Numbered from the stretch's first letter, positions 45,906 to 57,347 are shown. The stretch is DNA of 64,000 bases from Agrobacterium salinitolerans (GCF_002008225.1 NZ_MRDH01000022.1:160228-224227), one strand, 5' to 3'. Translations and numbers: made by a program. The notes: a model not told the origin generated them from the sequence alone.

Positions 45906-46914
45906 CGCCGGCCACCAGAAGCATGGGCCAAACGCAATGGCGGGCCTGATCGGGATAAAACGGCGCGTAGGCCGGCATGGTCGATAACAGCGTCTGGGCC
46001 ACAGTCACGCCGAGATCATGCAGGGACATGCGGAAACTCGTCAGCCGTGGTTCCAGAAACTGGCCACGCGGGCCATCGCGGAAGCCGATGACAGCGAGAT
46101 CGCGCCCCGGTTTCAGGCCCACTTCAGCAAGCCGGCGATAAAGACCGACCGCCATCAGTTCGTAGATCAGCACGATCGCCGTTGGCCGGGGCCGCATCTG
46201 CAGCCATTCGCTGGCGGCGTGATAACCGCCCTGCTCGCTGGATTTCGCGCGGATGACCAGTGAGGAATCGTAAGCCATGCCATTGTCTTCCAGCGCGCGC
46301 CTGTATCCTTCCAGAAAAACATAACCGAGATTGATGTCGCTGTCGGGCACCGCCACCGCAATCGAACGATGCCCGGCAGCGGCAAGGCGGTCGACCGCGT
46401 TTTTCGCAACGCCCTCGAAATCGAGGTCGATCCAGGCGTGGGTGTCGCTGGAAGCGGTCCGGCCGAGCGCCACGAAAGGCAGGCGGGTCTGCTTCAGGAA
46501 ATCCACACGTTTGTCTATCCGCCGCGTCGCGGAAATGATCATCGCATCCACCATGCGGCGCGCCACCATGCGCTTTAGATATTCATCCGGATCCTCTTCC
46601 CCCGGGCAGGGCAGAACGATGAGATCGAGATTATGCCCGGAAAACACGCTTTGCAGACCGTCCGTCACGCCCAGGAAGAAGTTGTCGGAGTTCTCCACGG
46701 TCTGCGCGTCGCTGCCGGTCATCAGGCCGATGACATTGGTGGTTCCCTGCCTGAGGCTGCGGCCGGACTGGTTGGCGACATAACCCAGCTTTTCCGCCGC
46801 TTCGAGAACACGCCGCCGCGTTTCTTCGTTCACATCCGGCTTACCGTTCAGGGCACGGGAAACAGTGCCTATCGATATCTCCAGATAATCGGCAAGCTGA
46901 CGAATTCCTTTCAT
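45886..46914 (-). CDS. LacI-family regulator of the sugar/cyclitol operon
   Basis: 342 residues. The helix-turn-helix IRQLADYLEISIGTVSRAL is at the N-terminus with hinge SGRSLRQGTTNVIGLM, then a sugar-binding-like effector domain. It is divergent from the dehydrogenase-isomerase-ABC operon with a perfect LacI operator in the shared gap, so it very likely represses that operon. Its 3' end overlaps the remnant of the decayed DUF488 gene. Confidence 0.93.
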   Translation of the reverse strand: MKGIRQLADYLEISIGTVSRALNGKPDVNEETRRRVLEAAEKLGYVANQSGRSLRQGTTNVIGLMTGSDAQTVENSDNFFLGVTDGLQSVFSGHNLDLIVLPCPGEEDPDEYLKRMVARRMVDAMIISATRRIDKRVDFLKQTRLPFVALGRTASSDTHAWIDLDFEGVAKNAVDRLAAAGHRSIAVAVPDSDINLGYVFLEGYRRALEDNGMAYDSSLVIRAKSSEQGGYHAASEWLQMRPRPTAIVLIYELMAVGLYRRLAEVGLKPGRDLAVIGFRDGPRGQFLEPRLTSFRMSLHDLGVTVAQTLLSTMPAYAPFYPDQARHCVWPMLLVAGESDPAP

Positions 46915-46963
46915 TCATTCCCCTCCCAGGCCCGGCGCGCAGTCAACGCGTCCCTTAACGGTC

Positions 46964-47008
46964 TTGACATATCTAACACCATTGGCATAGTCTCGTAAAC
47001 GTTTACGA
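46964..47008 (+). promoter_or_regulatory. Promoter and LacI operator of the sugar operon
   Basis: TTGACA (46964-46969) and CATAGT (46986-46991) with a 16-base spacer form the promoter. Directly behind it TCGTAAACGTTTACGA (46993-47008) is a perfect 16-bp palindrome with the CG centre of LacI/GalR operators. A bound repressor would block transcription start. Confidence 0.85.
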
Positions 47009-47054
47009 CGCTCTGCGCAAAGAGGAGTTTGCAAAAGAGCCCCGGGGAGATGAG

Positions 47055-48089
47055 ATGACATTTAATGCCGTTTTATGCGGATGCGGAGCAATGGCCAAGG
47101 GCTGGTTACGCGCCATTCAATCCACGCCGGAAATCGCCGGCGCGATCAGGATCGCCGGTCTGGTCGACCTGAACGAGAACACAGCCCGCGCGCTTGCCGA
47201 AGAATTCGCCCTCACGGATGCGGTCATCGGCACCGATCTGCGCGAGGTTCTCGCTAAAACGAAAGCCGACATCCTTTTTGATATCGTCATCCCGCAGGCG
47301 CGCTTTGCCGTGGTTGAAGCCGGTCTCGAGGCGGGGTGCCATGTGCTGAGCGAAAAGCCGCTTGCCGCCTCGATGGAGGAAGCCGCCAGGCTGGTGGAAC
47401 TGGCAAAAAAAGCCGGCAAAATTCATGCCGTAGTGCAAAACCGGCGGTTTGTGGCGGGTATCCGGCGGCTGCGCCGCGCGCTGGAAGACGGCGCCATCGG
47501 CGATTTGACGGCCATCCATTGCGATTTCTTTCTTGGGCCGCATTTCGGCGGCTTCCGTGAAGAAATGAAGAACGTCCTGCTTCTCGACATGGCGATCCAC
47601 ACCTTCGATGCGGCCCGTTTCGTCGCCAATGAAAAACCCCTCTCCGTCTTTTGCGTGGAAAAGAACCCGGCCGGCTCATGGTATGCCCATGGGGCGAGCG
47701 CCAATGCCATTTTCGAGTTTTCGAATGATGTCGTCTTCACCTATCGCGGTTCCTGGTGCGCCGAAGGCGAGCGGACCAGTTGGGAGGCGCGCTGGCGGCT
47801 GATCGGCTCGAAGGGCATGATCCTCTGGGACGGTGAAGACAATTTCTCCGCCTCCGTGGCCGGTGACGAGCAGGGACTTTTGCGTGGATTTAAAACCGTA
47901 AACGTTTCCGATGCCGTTTCCGAGAAGGATACGCGTGGCCATGCCAGCGTCATTCTCTCGTTCCTTCATTCCATCCGCACGGGTGAGATGCCGGAAACAG
48001 CCTCCTTCGACAACATCAACAGCCTTGCCATGGTGATCGGCGCGATTGAAAGCGCCCGCCTCGGCCAGCGTGTTTCCATTGCAGCATAA
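47055..48089 (+). CDS. Gfo/Idh/MocA-family oxidoreductase
   Basis: 344 residues. NAD(P)-binding Rossmann start with CGCGAMAKGW, the EKPLAASMEEA motif with the catalytic-region lysine, and the C-terminal alpha/beta domain. Family members oxidise sugars, inositols or their derivatives. First gene of an operon with an isomerase and an ABC importer, under the divergent LacI. The substrate is not readable; a cyclitol or keto-sugar is plausible. Confidence 0.9.
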   Translation: MTFNAVLCGCGAMAKGWLRAIQSTPEIAGAIRIAGLVDLNENTARALAEEFALTDAVIGTDLREVLAKTKADILFDIVIPQARFAVVEAGLEAGCHVLSEKPLAASMEEAARLVELAKKAGKIHAVVQNRRFVAGIRRLRRALEDGAIGDLTAIHCDFFLGPHFGGFREEMKNVLLLDMAIHTFDAARFVANEKPLSVFCVEKNPAGSWYAHGASANAIFEFSNDVVFTYRGSWCAEGERTSWEARWRLIGSKGMILWDGEDNFSASVAGDEQGLLRGFKTVNVSDAVSEKDTRGHASVILSFLHSIRTGEMPETASFDNINSLAMVIGAIESARLGQRVSIAA

Positions 48090-48101
48090 GGACTGAAAGA
48101 C

Positions 48102-50299
<2,198 letters not shown>

Positions 50300-50310
50300 T
50301 CCGGGCGGGC

Positions 50311-50386
50311 GGCCGGCTTTCTCCGGCCTCCACCCAAGGGGTTCCTCCCGGTGGGGCTGCCTGCCGCGACAAGCGGCGGCGGCCCC
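50311..50386 (+). other. Two stem-loops between binding protein and permease genes
   Basis: GGCCGG (50311-50316) pairs with CCGGCC (50323-50328). A second, longer, interrupted stem runs 50353-50386 (outer GGGGC/GCCCC, inner GCCGC/GCGGC). Neither has a T-run. Such structures behind binding-protein genes usually stabilise the upstream mRNA and lower permease expression. Confidence 0.5.
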
Positions 50387-50410
50387 GACTGGAGCTTGCG
50401 AGGATGTTTC

Positions 50411-51313
50411 ATGAAAAAACTGTTTTCCAGCCTCAGTGACGGTCGCGGTTTCGATATCGTCCTTGTCGCCTTTCCTTTGGGCTTCCTGTTCGTCATGGCG
50501 GGGCTGCCGCTCATCTACAACATCGTCATGAGCTTTCAGGAAGTCGACATGTTCAGCCTGGGCACCTTCGTGCGCCCCTTCGTCGGCTTCAAGAATTATA
50601 TCGACCTGTTCCGGCAACCGGAAACATTGCCGATCCTTTTCAACACGGTCACCTTTGTCGTGGCCTCGATTGCCGGGCAATTCGCCATCGGCTTCGGTCT
50701 GGCGCTGTTCTTCTGGGTCAATTTTCCCGGCGCAACCTGGATGCGCGGCCTTTTTCTCGTGTCCTGGGTCATGCCCGGCCTCGTGGTGGGCGCGATCTGG
50801 AACTGGATCCTCTCGGGCGATTTCGGCGTGTTGAATTTCTTCCTGCGGGAAAGCGGCCTGATATCGGGCAATATCTTCTGGCGCTCCGATGCGAATTTTT
50901 CGCTCTGGGCCGTCGTCATTGCCAATATCTGGCTCGGCACTTCCTTCAACATGATCCTGCTTTCCGTCGGCCTCGCCTCCATTCCCGGCGACCTGTACGA
51001 GGCCGCGGAACTGGACGGGGCGAACGCCTGGCAGCGCTTCTACACCATCACCCTGCCGATGATGCGCTCCACCATCGGCGCCATCGTCTCGCTCGGGCTG
51101 ATTTTCACGCTGCAGCAATTCGATCTTTTCGCCGCCATTACCGATGGCGGGCCGAATAACAGCTCCAACGTGGCGCAATATTGGGCCTGGGATCTGTCCT
51201 TCCGGCAATATGATTTCGGCAAGGGCGCCACGATCTCCGTCATCATGATCGTGTTCGTCATGCTGGCTTCCATCGTTTATGTGCGTTCCACTCGGCATGA
51301 GGTGCGCGGATGA
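50411..51313 (+). CDS. Sugar ABC transporter permease, MalF/UgpA type
   Basis: 300 residues from the ATG at 50411. Six membrane segments and the EAA loop (YEAAELDGANAWQRFYTITLP), both standard for carbohydrate permeases. The end overlaps the second permease start (ATGA). Confidence 0.93.
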   Translation: MKKLFSSLSDGRGFDIVLVAFPLGFLFVMAGLPLIYNIVMSFQEVDMFSLGTFVRPFVGFKNYIDLFRQPETLPILFNTVTFVVASIAGQFAIGFGLALFFWVNFPGATWMRGLFLVSWVMPGLVVGAIWNWILSGDFGVLNFFLRESGLISGNIFWRSDANFSLWAVVIANIWLGTSFNMILLSVGLASIPGDLYEAAELDGANAWQRFYTITLPMMRSTIGAIVSLGLIFTLQQFDLFAAITDGGPNNSSNVAQYWAWDLSFRQYDFGKGATISVIMIVFVMLASIVYVRSTRHEVRG

Positions 51314-52137
51314 GCATCACGACCCGCAACCGCCTGATGCTGGCCATCGCCATCGTACTCGCCATCATCTACCTCTTCCCGCTTTACTGGATGTATCTGA
51401 CCTCGCTCAAGAGCGGCTCGGAAATGTTCGCCAATCCGCCCTCCTTCTGGCCCAGTGATCCGCAATGGCAGACCTATGCCTATGTCTGGAACAGCCGCAA
51501 TATGGGGCGCTACCTGTGGAATTCGGTGCTGATCGCCTCCAGCGCGGTGCTGCTGATCACCATTCTCGGCGTCGGCTGTGCCTATGTCCTGGCGCGGTAT
51601 CGCAATGTCTGGGTGGATATCGGCCTGTTCCTCATCCTTATGCTGCAGGTTCTGCCGGCATCTTTGATGATCACGCCGATCTTCGTCGGTTTCTCGCAAT
51701 TTGGGCTTCTGGATTATCCGCGCTTGTCGGTCATCCTCGCCATTGCGGCGAAAAGCATGCCCTTCTTCGTGGTGCTTGTGCGCGCCACCTTCATGGCAGT
51801 GCCGCAGGAGCTGGAAGAGGCCGCACTTGTTGATGGCAATTCCCGGGTTGGCGCCTTTTTCAACATCGTGCTGCCGCTTGCCAGAAACGGCATTCTCGTC
51901 AGCGCCATCCTCATCTTCATGCAGGCCTTCGGCGAGTTCGTCTATTCGAAATCGATGATACAGGCGGCCGATTTGCAGCCGGCGAGCGTCGGGCTCAATT
52001 CCTTCATGGGCCCCAACACCAGCGAATGGAACAACATCATGGCCTATGCGACCATGTATGTGACGCCCATTCTTGCCCTTTTCATTCTCTTGCAGCGCCG
52101 CATCGTATCCGGCCTGACCTCAGGAGCGCTCAAATGA
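51310..52137 (+). CDS. Sugar ABC transporter permease, MalG/UgpE type
   Basis: 275 residues with six membrane segments. The coupling loop reads EEAALVDGNSRVGAFFNIVLP. Overlaps the previous permease and the ATPase gene by four bases each, so all three are translationally coupled. Confidence 0.93.
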   Translation: MSITTRNRLMLAIAIVLAIIYLFPLYWMYLTSLKSGSEMFANPPSFWPSDPQWQTYAYVWNSRNMGRYLWNSVLIASSAVLLITILGVGCAYVLARYRNVWVDIGLFLILMLQVLPASLMITPIFVGFSQFGLLDYPRLSVILAIAAKSMPFFVVLVRATFMAVPQELEEAALVDGNSRVGAFFNIVLPLARNGILVSAILIFMQAFGEFVYSKSMIQAADLQPASVGLNSFMGPNTSEWNNIMAYATMYVTPILALFILLQRRIVSGLTSGALK

Positions 52138-53219
52138 CTCTTCAGATCGAACTTTCCGGCGTCAACAAATATTACGGCGCCTTTCATGCGCTGAAGAACA
52201 TCGACCTTTCCATCGAGAAGGGCACTTTCGTCGCGCTTGTCGGCCCGTCGGGCTGCGGCAAATCCACACTTCTGCGCTCGCTCGCCGGGCTGGAAACCAT
52301 ATCGGCCGGCGACATGCGCATTGCAGGCACACTCATGAACGGTGTGCCGCCGCGCAAGCGCGACGTGGCCATGGTGTTCCAGTCCTATGCGCTCTACCCG
52401 CATATGACCGTGGAGGAGAACCTCACCTATTCGCTGCGGATGCGCGGCGTCGCCAAGGCCGAGGCCCGCAAGGCGGCGGAAGAAGTTGCCGCCACGACAG
52501 GACTTTCAAAGCTGATGAAGCGCTATCCGCGCGAACTCTCCGGCGGCCAGCGCCAGCGCGTGGCCATGAGCCGGGCGATCATCCGCAACCCGCAGGCGTT
52601 TCTGTTCGATGAGCCGCTTTCCAATCTCGATGCGGCGCTGCGCGTCCACATGCGCAAGGAAATTCGCGCGCTACACGATCGCCTGCATGCAACCTCGGTC
52701 TATGTCACCCATGACCAGATCGAAGCGATGACCATGGCCGACCATGTCGTCGTCATGCGCGATGGCGTGATTGAGCAGCAGGGCACGCCGCTGGAACTAT
52801 ACGACCGCCCGGTCAATCGTTTCGTTGCGGGCTTCATCGGCTCGCCGGCCATGAATTTCATTCCGGCGACCGTCAGCCCGGATGGCGCGTCCCTTCAGCT
52901 CAGCTTCGGCGAAGGCGAGCCGCAGCAATCGATTGGGAATCCGGCGTCTCTGCCGCCCGGCAAAGATGTGATTGTCGGCATCAGGCCGGAACATATCCGG
53001 CCGGTCGCAGCAGCCGGAGCGACATTGGCGCTGCCGGTTTCCGCGGTGGAAACAACCGGTTCGGCGACCTTCCTCACGACAGGAACCGCCACCGAACTGG
53101 TCATCGCGGTGCAGGGACGCAGCGCAGTCAAGGCCGGTGAAACGATCGGCCTCGACATCGACCCGTCCGATATGCATTTGTTCGATGCGGAAACAGGCGT
53201 CGGCCTCCTGACCCGCTGA
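52134..53219 (+). CDS. Sugar ABC transporter ATP-binding protein, MalK/UgpC type
   Basis: 361 residues from the ATG at 52134, overlapping the permease stop. Walker A GPSGCGKST, Q-loop VFQSYALYPHMT, signature LSGGQRQR, Walker B FLFDEPLSNLD, H-loop THD, then the C-terminal TOBE/regulatory domain (IGIRPEHI). Together with the two permeases and binding protein it completes a CUT1 importer. Confidence 0.94.
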   Translation: MTLQIELSGVNKYYGAFHALKNIDLSIEKGTFVALVGPSGCGKSTLLRSLAGLETISAGDMRIAGTLMNGVPPRKRDVAMVFQSYALYPHMTVEENLTYSLRMRGVAKAEARKAAEEVAATTGLSKLMKRYPRELSGGQRQRVAMSRAIIRNPQAFLFDEPLSNLDAALRVHMRKEIRALHDRLHATSVYVTHDQIEAMTMADHVVVMRDGVIEQQGTPLELYDRPVNRFVAGFIGSPAMNFIPATVSPDGASLQLSFGEGEPQQSIGNPASLPPGKDVIVGIRPEHIRPVAAAGATLALPVSAVETTGSATFLTTGTATELVIAVQGRSAVKAGETIGLDIDPSDMHLFDAETGVGLLTR

Positions 53220-53227
53220 GCGGCGGT

Positions 53228-53255
53228 TTTGCCGGCTGTTTCCTCCGCCGGCAAA
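53228..53255 (+). other. Stem-loop behind the ABC ATPase gene
   Basis: TTTGCCGG (53228-53235) pairs perfectly with CCGGCAAA (53248-53255) over a 12-base loop, nine bases beyond the ATPase stop. No T-run follows, so it is at most a weak terminator. Confidence 0.45.
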
Positions 53256-53263
53256 CACGAAGC

Positions 53264-53494
53264 GTGGAGTCGAATGACCATAAACGGGAAACAGCATTCC
53301 TTATCGGCGCGGCCATCCTCGCCGGTCTTGTCATCGTCCAACTCAAGGATGTCCGCATCGCCATCGGGGAACGCGCCATGGGAGGTTATGACGGTTCGAG
53401 CAACCCGGAAGCGGCCTCCCGCGCCGAGCGGGAAGCAAAACAGGCAGCCGCGCGTGCCGAGGCTTCGGCAAGCGCGCTTGGGCCGCAAAACTGA
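53264..53494 (+). CDS. Small predicted membrane protein of unknown function
   Basis: 76 residues from a GTG at 53264, without a clear ribosome site. One hydrophobic segment (AFLIGAAILAGLVIVQL, residues 11-27) is followed by an Ala/Arg/Glu-rich helical tail (RAEREAKQAAARAEA). The composition looks like a real protein, and the overlapping frame at 53229 does not. It sits between the ABC operon and the second LacI gene; no function can be given. Confidence 0.5.
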   Translation: MESNDHKRETAFLIGAAILAGLVIVQLKDVRIAIGERAMGGYDGSSNPEAASRAEREAKQAAARAEASASALGPQN

Positions 53495-53586
53495 CCGCGA
53501 CCACAGAAGCTGAAATATTTCGATTGGAATAGTCGCTGCAATCTGACCTGTGCTATCAGACATGTGGATTGGCAACGGGGGATTGA

Positions 53587-54573
53587 ATGGCGCGAGGGTT
53601 CGTGACAGCCGAAGAAGTGGCGAAAAAGGCGGGTGTCTCACGCTCCGCCGTTTCACGCACCTTCACTCCCGGCGGCAGCGTATCCAAGGCCGTCCGGCGC
53701 AAGGTACTGAAAGCGGCACAGGAACTCGGCTACCGCGTCAACCGGCTGGCGCAGGGCCTCAACAATGACCGTTCCAACCTCATCGGGGTCGTCGGCGCCA
53801 ACCTCGGTTCTCCCTTCATTTCAAAGCAACTCGATCTCCTCAGCATCGGCCTTCTGCGTCGCGGCCTGCAATGCCTGCTTCTGAATGCCGCAGATGCGCG
53901 CAAGGACATTGCACCACTCATCGAGCGTCTCTTCGAATTCCGCGCGCAGGCTATCATCGTTCTTTCCGGTGAACCTCCGGCCTCTATTATCGACGAATGC
54001 ATCGCCAACGGCGTGCGTCTCATCCTCATCAACCAGCATCTGGACCGCACCGATACGAATATGGTGCTGAGCGACGATTCCCACGGCGCCAACCTGGCCG
54101 CCATGCGGCTTGTGGCAGCCAGGTGCAGAAAGGTTGCGGTTGTCTCCAGCGGCAGCCGGACGCCCGCACAGTTGCGCCGCGTCAACGCTTTCACCGAGCG
54201 CATGACCATGGAGGGTATCCAGGTGGTTCCATGGTGCGGCGGCCCCACCAGCTATGACAGTGGCTATCAGGCCGGTCGAGAACTGCTCGCGGACAGGACC
54301 ATTGATGGCGCCTTCTGTGTCACTGATCTGCTGGCACTTGGTTTCATGGACGCCGCCCGGCTGGAAATGGGCCGCCGGGTGCCGGAAGATATCTCGATTG
54401 TCGGTTTCGACGATATTCCGCAGGCCGGCTGGAAAAGCTACCAGCTGACGACCGTTGCCCAGTCTTTCGACGCATTGACAGAGAAGGTTTTGACCGCGCT
54501 CGATAGCGATGAGCCGGAAACCCGGCTTCAGATCGTACCCGTGTCCATGGTCGAGCGCATCACCGCGCGCTAG
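53587..54573 (+). CDS. LacI-family transcriptional regulator
   Basis: 328 residues, ATG behind GGGGGA. Helix-turn-helix VTAEEVAKKAGVSRSAVSRTF at the N-terminus, hinge about residue 55, then the effector domain ending in the GFDDIPQAGW segment typical of the family. It is convergent with the metallophosphoesterase gene (32 bases between stops). It may govern the phosphatase genes or the importer; no clear LacI palindrome was found next to it. Confidence 0.9.
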   Translation: MARGFVTAEEVAKKAGVSRSAVSRTFTPGGSVSKAVRRKVLKAAQELGYRVNRLAQGLNNDRSNLIGVVGANLGSPFISKQLDLLSIGLLRRGLQCLLLNAADARKDIAPLIERLFEFRAQAIIVLSGEPPASIIDECIANGVRLILINQHLDRTDTNMVLSDDSHGANLAAMRLVAARCRKVAVVSSGSRTPAQLRRVNAFTERMTMEGIQVVPWCGGPTSYDSGYQAGRELLADRTIDGAFCVTDLLALGFMDAARLEMGRRVPEDISIVGFDDIPQAGWKSYQLTTVAQSFDALTEKVLTALDSDEPETRLQIVPVSMVERITAR

Positions 54574-54605
54574 ACCAAATGTCTTTCCGGGCAAAAATCT
54601 TCACA

Positions 54606-56291
54606 TCAAACCGCAACGCGTTCACGCTGCGGTACAAGCCCAAGCTTCAGATCGCGCGGACTGCCTTCGGCACGCTCGAGAAACAGGCCGAGAGCTCCGA
54701 AGAAGATTTCGAGAAAGCTTTCGACCGAACCATCGTGACGATCCGGCTCCCGGCCGAAGCGCTCCGCCAGCGTTCGGTAAAGGGAAAGCCGTTGCGGCGC
54801 GATGTGCGGCAGCGCCAGGCCTGCGCCCTGGCGCAGGCAATACCAGTCGGCAATCAGCTCGAACATCGGCAGGTCCAAGGACAGGACAGTAGCATCAGAC
54901 GAGGAAAGGCCTTCCCCTCCTAGCAGATCGAGAACCTCCCGAACGCTTTTATCGGCGATTGCCGTGACGACCTCGGACGGCCATTCCCTGGGGAAATAAC
55001 GGTGCCTGATCAGCGCCCGCTTGTGGCCCAGCAGAAATTCACCGTAATTGCCGGCGGCAAAAGCCGGGTCGTTCGCCTCGCCCGCCAGTGCTGTCTCCTG
55101 TGCATAACCATCGGAAATACGACCATTGACCGGCAGGGCAGCCATCTCCACCGTCTCGACAAGGATTTCCTGCCGCGACGGGTGGACGACCTTGAAGGCA
55201 GGCGGAAAGGCGACGAGCGACGGCACGGCGATATTGGTGAGCGAGTTTTCGCCTTCCCCGCGCCGGGTCACGCCTTCCACGTGCAGGTGCCCGCTGAAAT
55301 GGACGGCAAGCCCGGCCTGTAACAGCGCATCCTCCACCGCCTTGCGCGGCGTGCGGCGCACGACATTGGTTTCGCCGAACAGGGCGCCTTCCGCACCGCT
55401 TGCGCCATCGAAGGGATCGAGCGCCGGATAGTGGGAAAAGCCGAGCAATGTCTTGCCATGCAGCTCCGCCCTGCGGCGCACATCGGCGATCCAGTCGATG
55501 AGGAAGGGCTTGCAGCGCAAAAGCGCATTCCATCCACCGGAGGTGCTGTCGATGAAAGCCGCCTCCTCGCCCGCTTCGAACGCACCATCGAGCGGCTCGA
55601 AAATATTGGCGTCGATCATCAGCAGCCACAAGCCCGGTTCCGGTTCGACCAGATAGGAGGCATCCATCAGGCGGTAGACATTGCGCCCATCGGGTGAGCG
55701 CACCGCGTACAACCGGTCCTCCGGCGCATCGGAAACACCGAAAGGGGTTTCCCAATGCAGATAATCCGGCTGGCGGAAATAACCGAAAGCCGCCATCGGG
55801 CCAAGGCCTGCAGGATAGCCTTCGCAATACATCCCGTCGCTTACGACGACGCGCTCACCGGCCCGCCGCGCATCGCTTGAAACGGAAAGGCATTTGCCGT
55901 TCTCCGTCAGAAACTCCTTGGTATGATGCCGGCCGCGGGGTCCGAAAATATCGTGGTTTCCGGGCAATGCGTAGAAGGCTGTGCCGTGGGCGTCGCTGTG
56001 GCGTTGCAGGATGTTCTTCAGCGTTTCAGTCGTCACCCGCTGGCCATCATCGGTATAGTCGCCAAGCAGCACCACATGGCGAATGCCGCGCTGCCGCACC
56101 TCCTCCAGCGCCGCATGCAATGCATCGGCGCTCTCGTTGAAAACCCGGGTGGATTCACGGGTATCCGACCAGCTGCGCATGGTGATGCGCTGACCATCGA
56201 TTTCGATGCCGGGAAATCCGAAATCGGCTGCCGTGTCATGGAAATGCGCGTCGGCGATGACGGCAACGGAGGGAAGCGCGCGTGTCAGCAT
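54606..56291 (-). CDS. Cytosolic metallophosphoesterase (calcineurin-like)
   Basis: 561 residues from the ATG at 56291; an ATG 63 bases upstream adds residues without similarity. All five family motifs are present: IADAHFHD, LLGDYTDD, LPGNHDIF, GFSHYP and FSGHLH. The C-terminal 170 residues are helical and not a known domain to me. No signal peptide, so it acts in the cytosol. Co-directional with the inositol-monophosphatase-like gene upstream (155-base gap). A phosphodiester or phosphomonoester taken up by the neighbouring importer is a possible substrate. Confidence 0.87.
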   Translation of the reverse strand: MLTRALPSVAVIADAHFHDTAADFGFPGIEIDGQRITMRSWSDTRESTRVFNESADALHAALEEVRQRGIRHVVLLGDYTDDGQRVTTETLKNILQRHSDAHGTAFYALPGNHDIFGPRGRHHTKEFLTENGKCLSVSSDARRAGERVVVSDGMYCEGYPAGLGPMAAFGYFRQPDYLHWETPFGVSDAPEDRLYAVRSPDGRNVYRLMDASYLVEPEPGLWLLMIDANIFEPLDGAFEAGEEAAFIDSTSGGWNALLRCKPFLIDWIADVRRRAELHGKTLLGFSHYPALDPFDGASGAEGALFGETNVVRRTPRKAVEDALLQAGLAVHFSGHLHVEGVTRRGEGENSLTNIAVPSLVAFPPAFKVVHPSRQEILVETVEMAALPVNGRISDGYAQETALAGEANDPAFAAGNYGEFLLGHKRALIRHRYFPREWPSEVVTAIADKSVREVLDLLGGEGLSSSDATVLSLDLPMFELIADWYCLRQGAGLALPHIAPQRLSLYRTLAERFGREPDRHDGSVESFLEIFFGALGLFLERAEGSPRDLKLGLVPQRERVAV

Positions 56292-56446
56292 GGTTGAGCG
56301 GTCTTTCTGCCCTCGACCATCTGCCCTCGACCCTGTCGATCCAGTCGGAAGCACGGCAGGGGCCGGGCATAAACGGGTCCATCCATTTCATTCCTCCACA
56401 TGCATGAAGCACGAGGCCCCCTCTGCGAAAGGGCCTCCGCCTTAAA

Positions 56447-57286
56447 TCACGCCGATACCGCCCGCGGACGATCCGACAGCTGCCGGGCGGCCAGCGCTAT
56501 ATTCGATGCCTGGCTGACGCCTTTGGCAACACCGGCTGCTGCGGCCAGCACCGGCCCGCCATCCCTGAGACTGCCGATCTCCAGAAAAGGGCACACATCG
56601 CCGCCAGCTTCGCTGACGAGTAGCAGCCCCGCAAGACAATCCCATGAATTCATGTGTAATTCGAGATAGCCATCGGAACGGCCGTCAGCCACATAGGCAA
56701 GCGCCAGCGCGCCGGAGCCGGCGCGGCGGACATTGGCGCCCATATCGAGCAGGTTCCTGACGACATCGAGATAGGTCGCATTCGCGATACGGGTGGACCA
56801 CCCCATCTCGATGGAAGCGGCATCGAAGCGCTCCGTTTCCGCAGTCCGGATCGGTTGCCCGTTGCGCGTCGCTCCCTCGCCGCGGCGGGCGAAATAAAGC
56901 TCGCCAAGGGCGGGATTATAGATCGCCCCGATTTCGGTCTGCCCGTTTTCGACATAGGCGATGGAGATGCAGAAATGCGGAATGCCACGGGCAAAATTGG
57001 CGGTGCCGTCGATGGGATCCACGACCCAGACGCGGTCACCGATCTCGCCCCCGCCCTCTTCCCCGAAAAAACTGTCTTCCGGGAAAGCGGCCGCGATCGC
57101 GCCGCGAATATGCGCTTCGGAGGCAGCATCCGTCACTGTCAGAAAATCCTGCGGCCCCTTCATCGAAAAGCTGCGCGTCGCCTCGCCCTGAAAACCTTTC
57201 AGCACCAGCTCCCCGGCGGAAAGAATGACGCTGCGGCACAATTCGGCACGCGCTGCCAATGTATCGGGATAGTGGATCGAATCCAT
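56447..57286 (-). CDS. Inositol-monophosphatase-family phosphatase
   Basis: 279 residues from the ATG at 57286 (MDSIHYPDTL), the family's usual length; longer starts run through the inverted repeat upstream and are unlikely. Metal-binding motifs GEEGGG, VVDPIDGTANF and the C-terminal WDCLAG are intact, so it should be an active Mg-dependent, lithium-sensitive-type sugar or inositol phosphatase. It is followed in the same direction by the metallophosphoesterase gene. Histidinol-phosphate or 3',5'-bisphosphate activity cannot be excluded. Confidence 0.9.
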   Translation of the reverse strand: MDSIHYPDTLAARAELCRSVILSAGELVLKGFQGEATRSFSMKGPQDFLTVTDAASEAHIRGAIAAAFPEDSFFGEEGGGEIGDRVWVVDPIDGTANFARGIPHFCISIAYVENGQTEIGAIYNPALGELYFARRGEGATRNGQPIRTAETERFDAASIEMGWSTRIANATYLDVVRNLLDMGANVRRAGSGALALAYVADGRSDGYLELHMNSWDCLAGLLLVSEAGGDVCPFLEIGSLRDGGPVLAAAAGVAKGVSQASNIALAARQLSDRPRAVSA

Positions 57287-57304
57287 GCGCAAGAACCATT
57301 TCTC

Positions 57305-57347
57305 AAAGTTTGAACACGCGTTCATATTGCACGCGCGTTCAAACTTT
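57305..57347. promoter_or_regulatory. Large inverted repeat upstream of the inositol-monophosphatase gene
   Basis: AAAGTTTGAACACGCG (57305-57320) and CGCGCGTTCAAACTTT (57332-57347) are 15/16 complementary around an 11-base spacer, ending 19 bases before the start codon. Each arm also contributes to a GAAC-(A/G)CGCG-TTC core. It looks like a tandem operator for a dimeric regulator (TetR or LacI class). The rest of the 341-base gap 57287-57627 is AT-rich leader for the divergent GGDEF-EAL gene and holds no other feature I can name. Confidence 0.6.
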
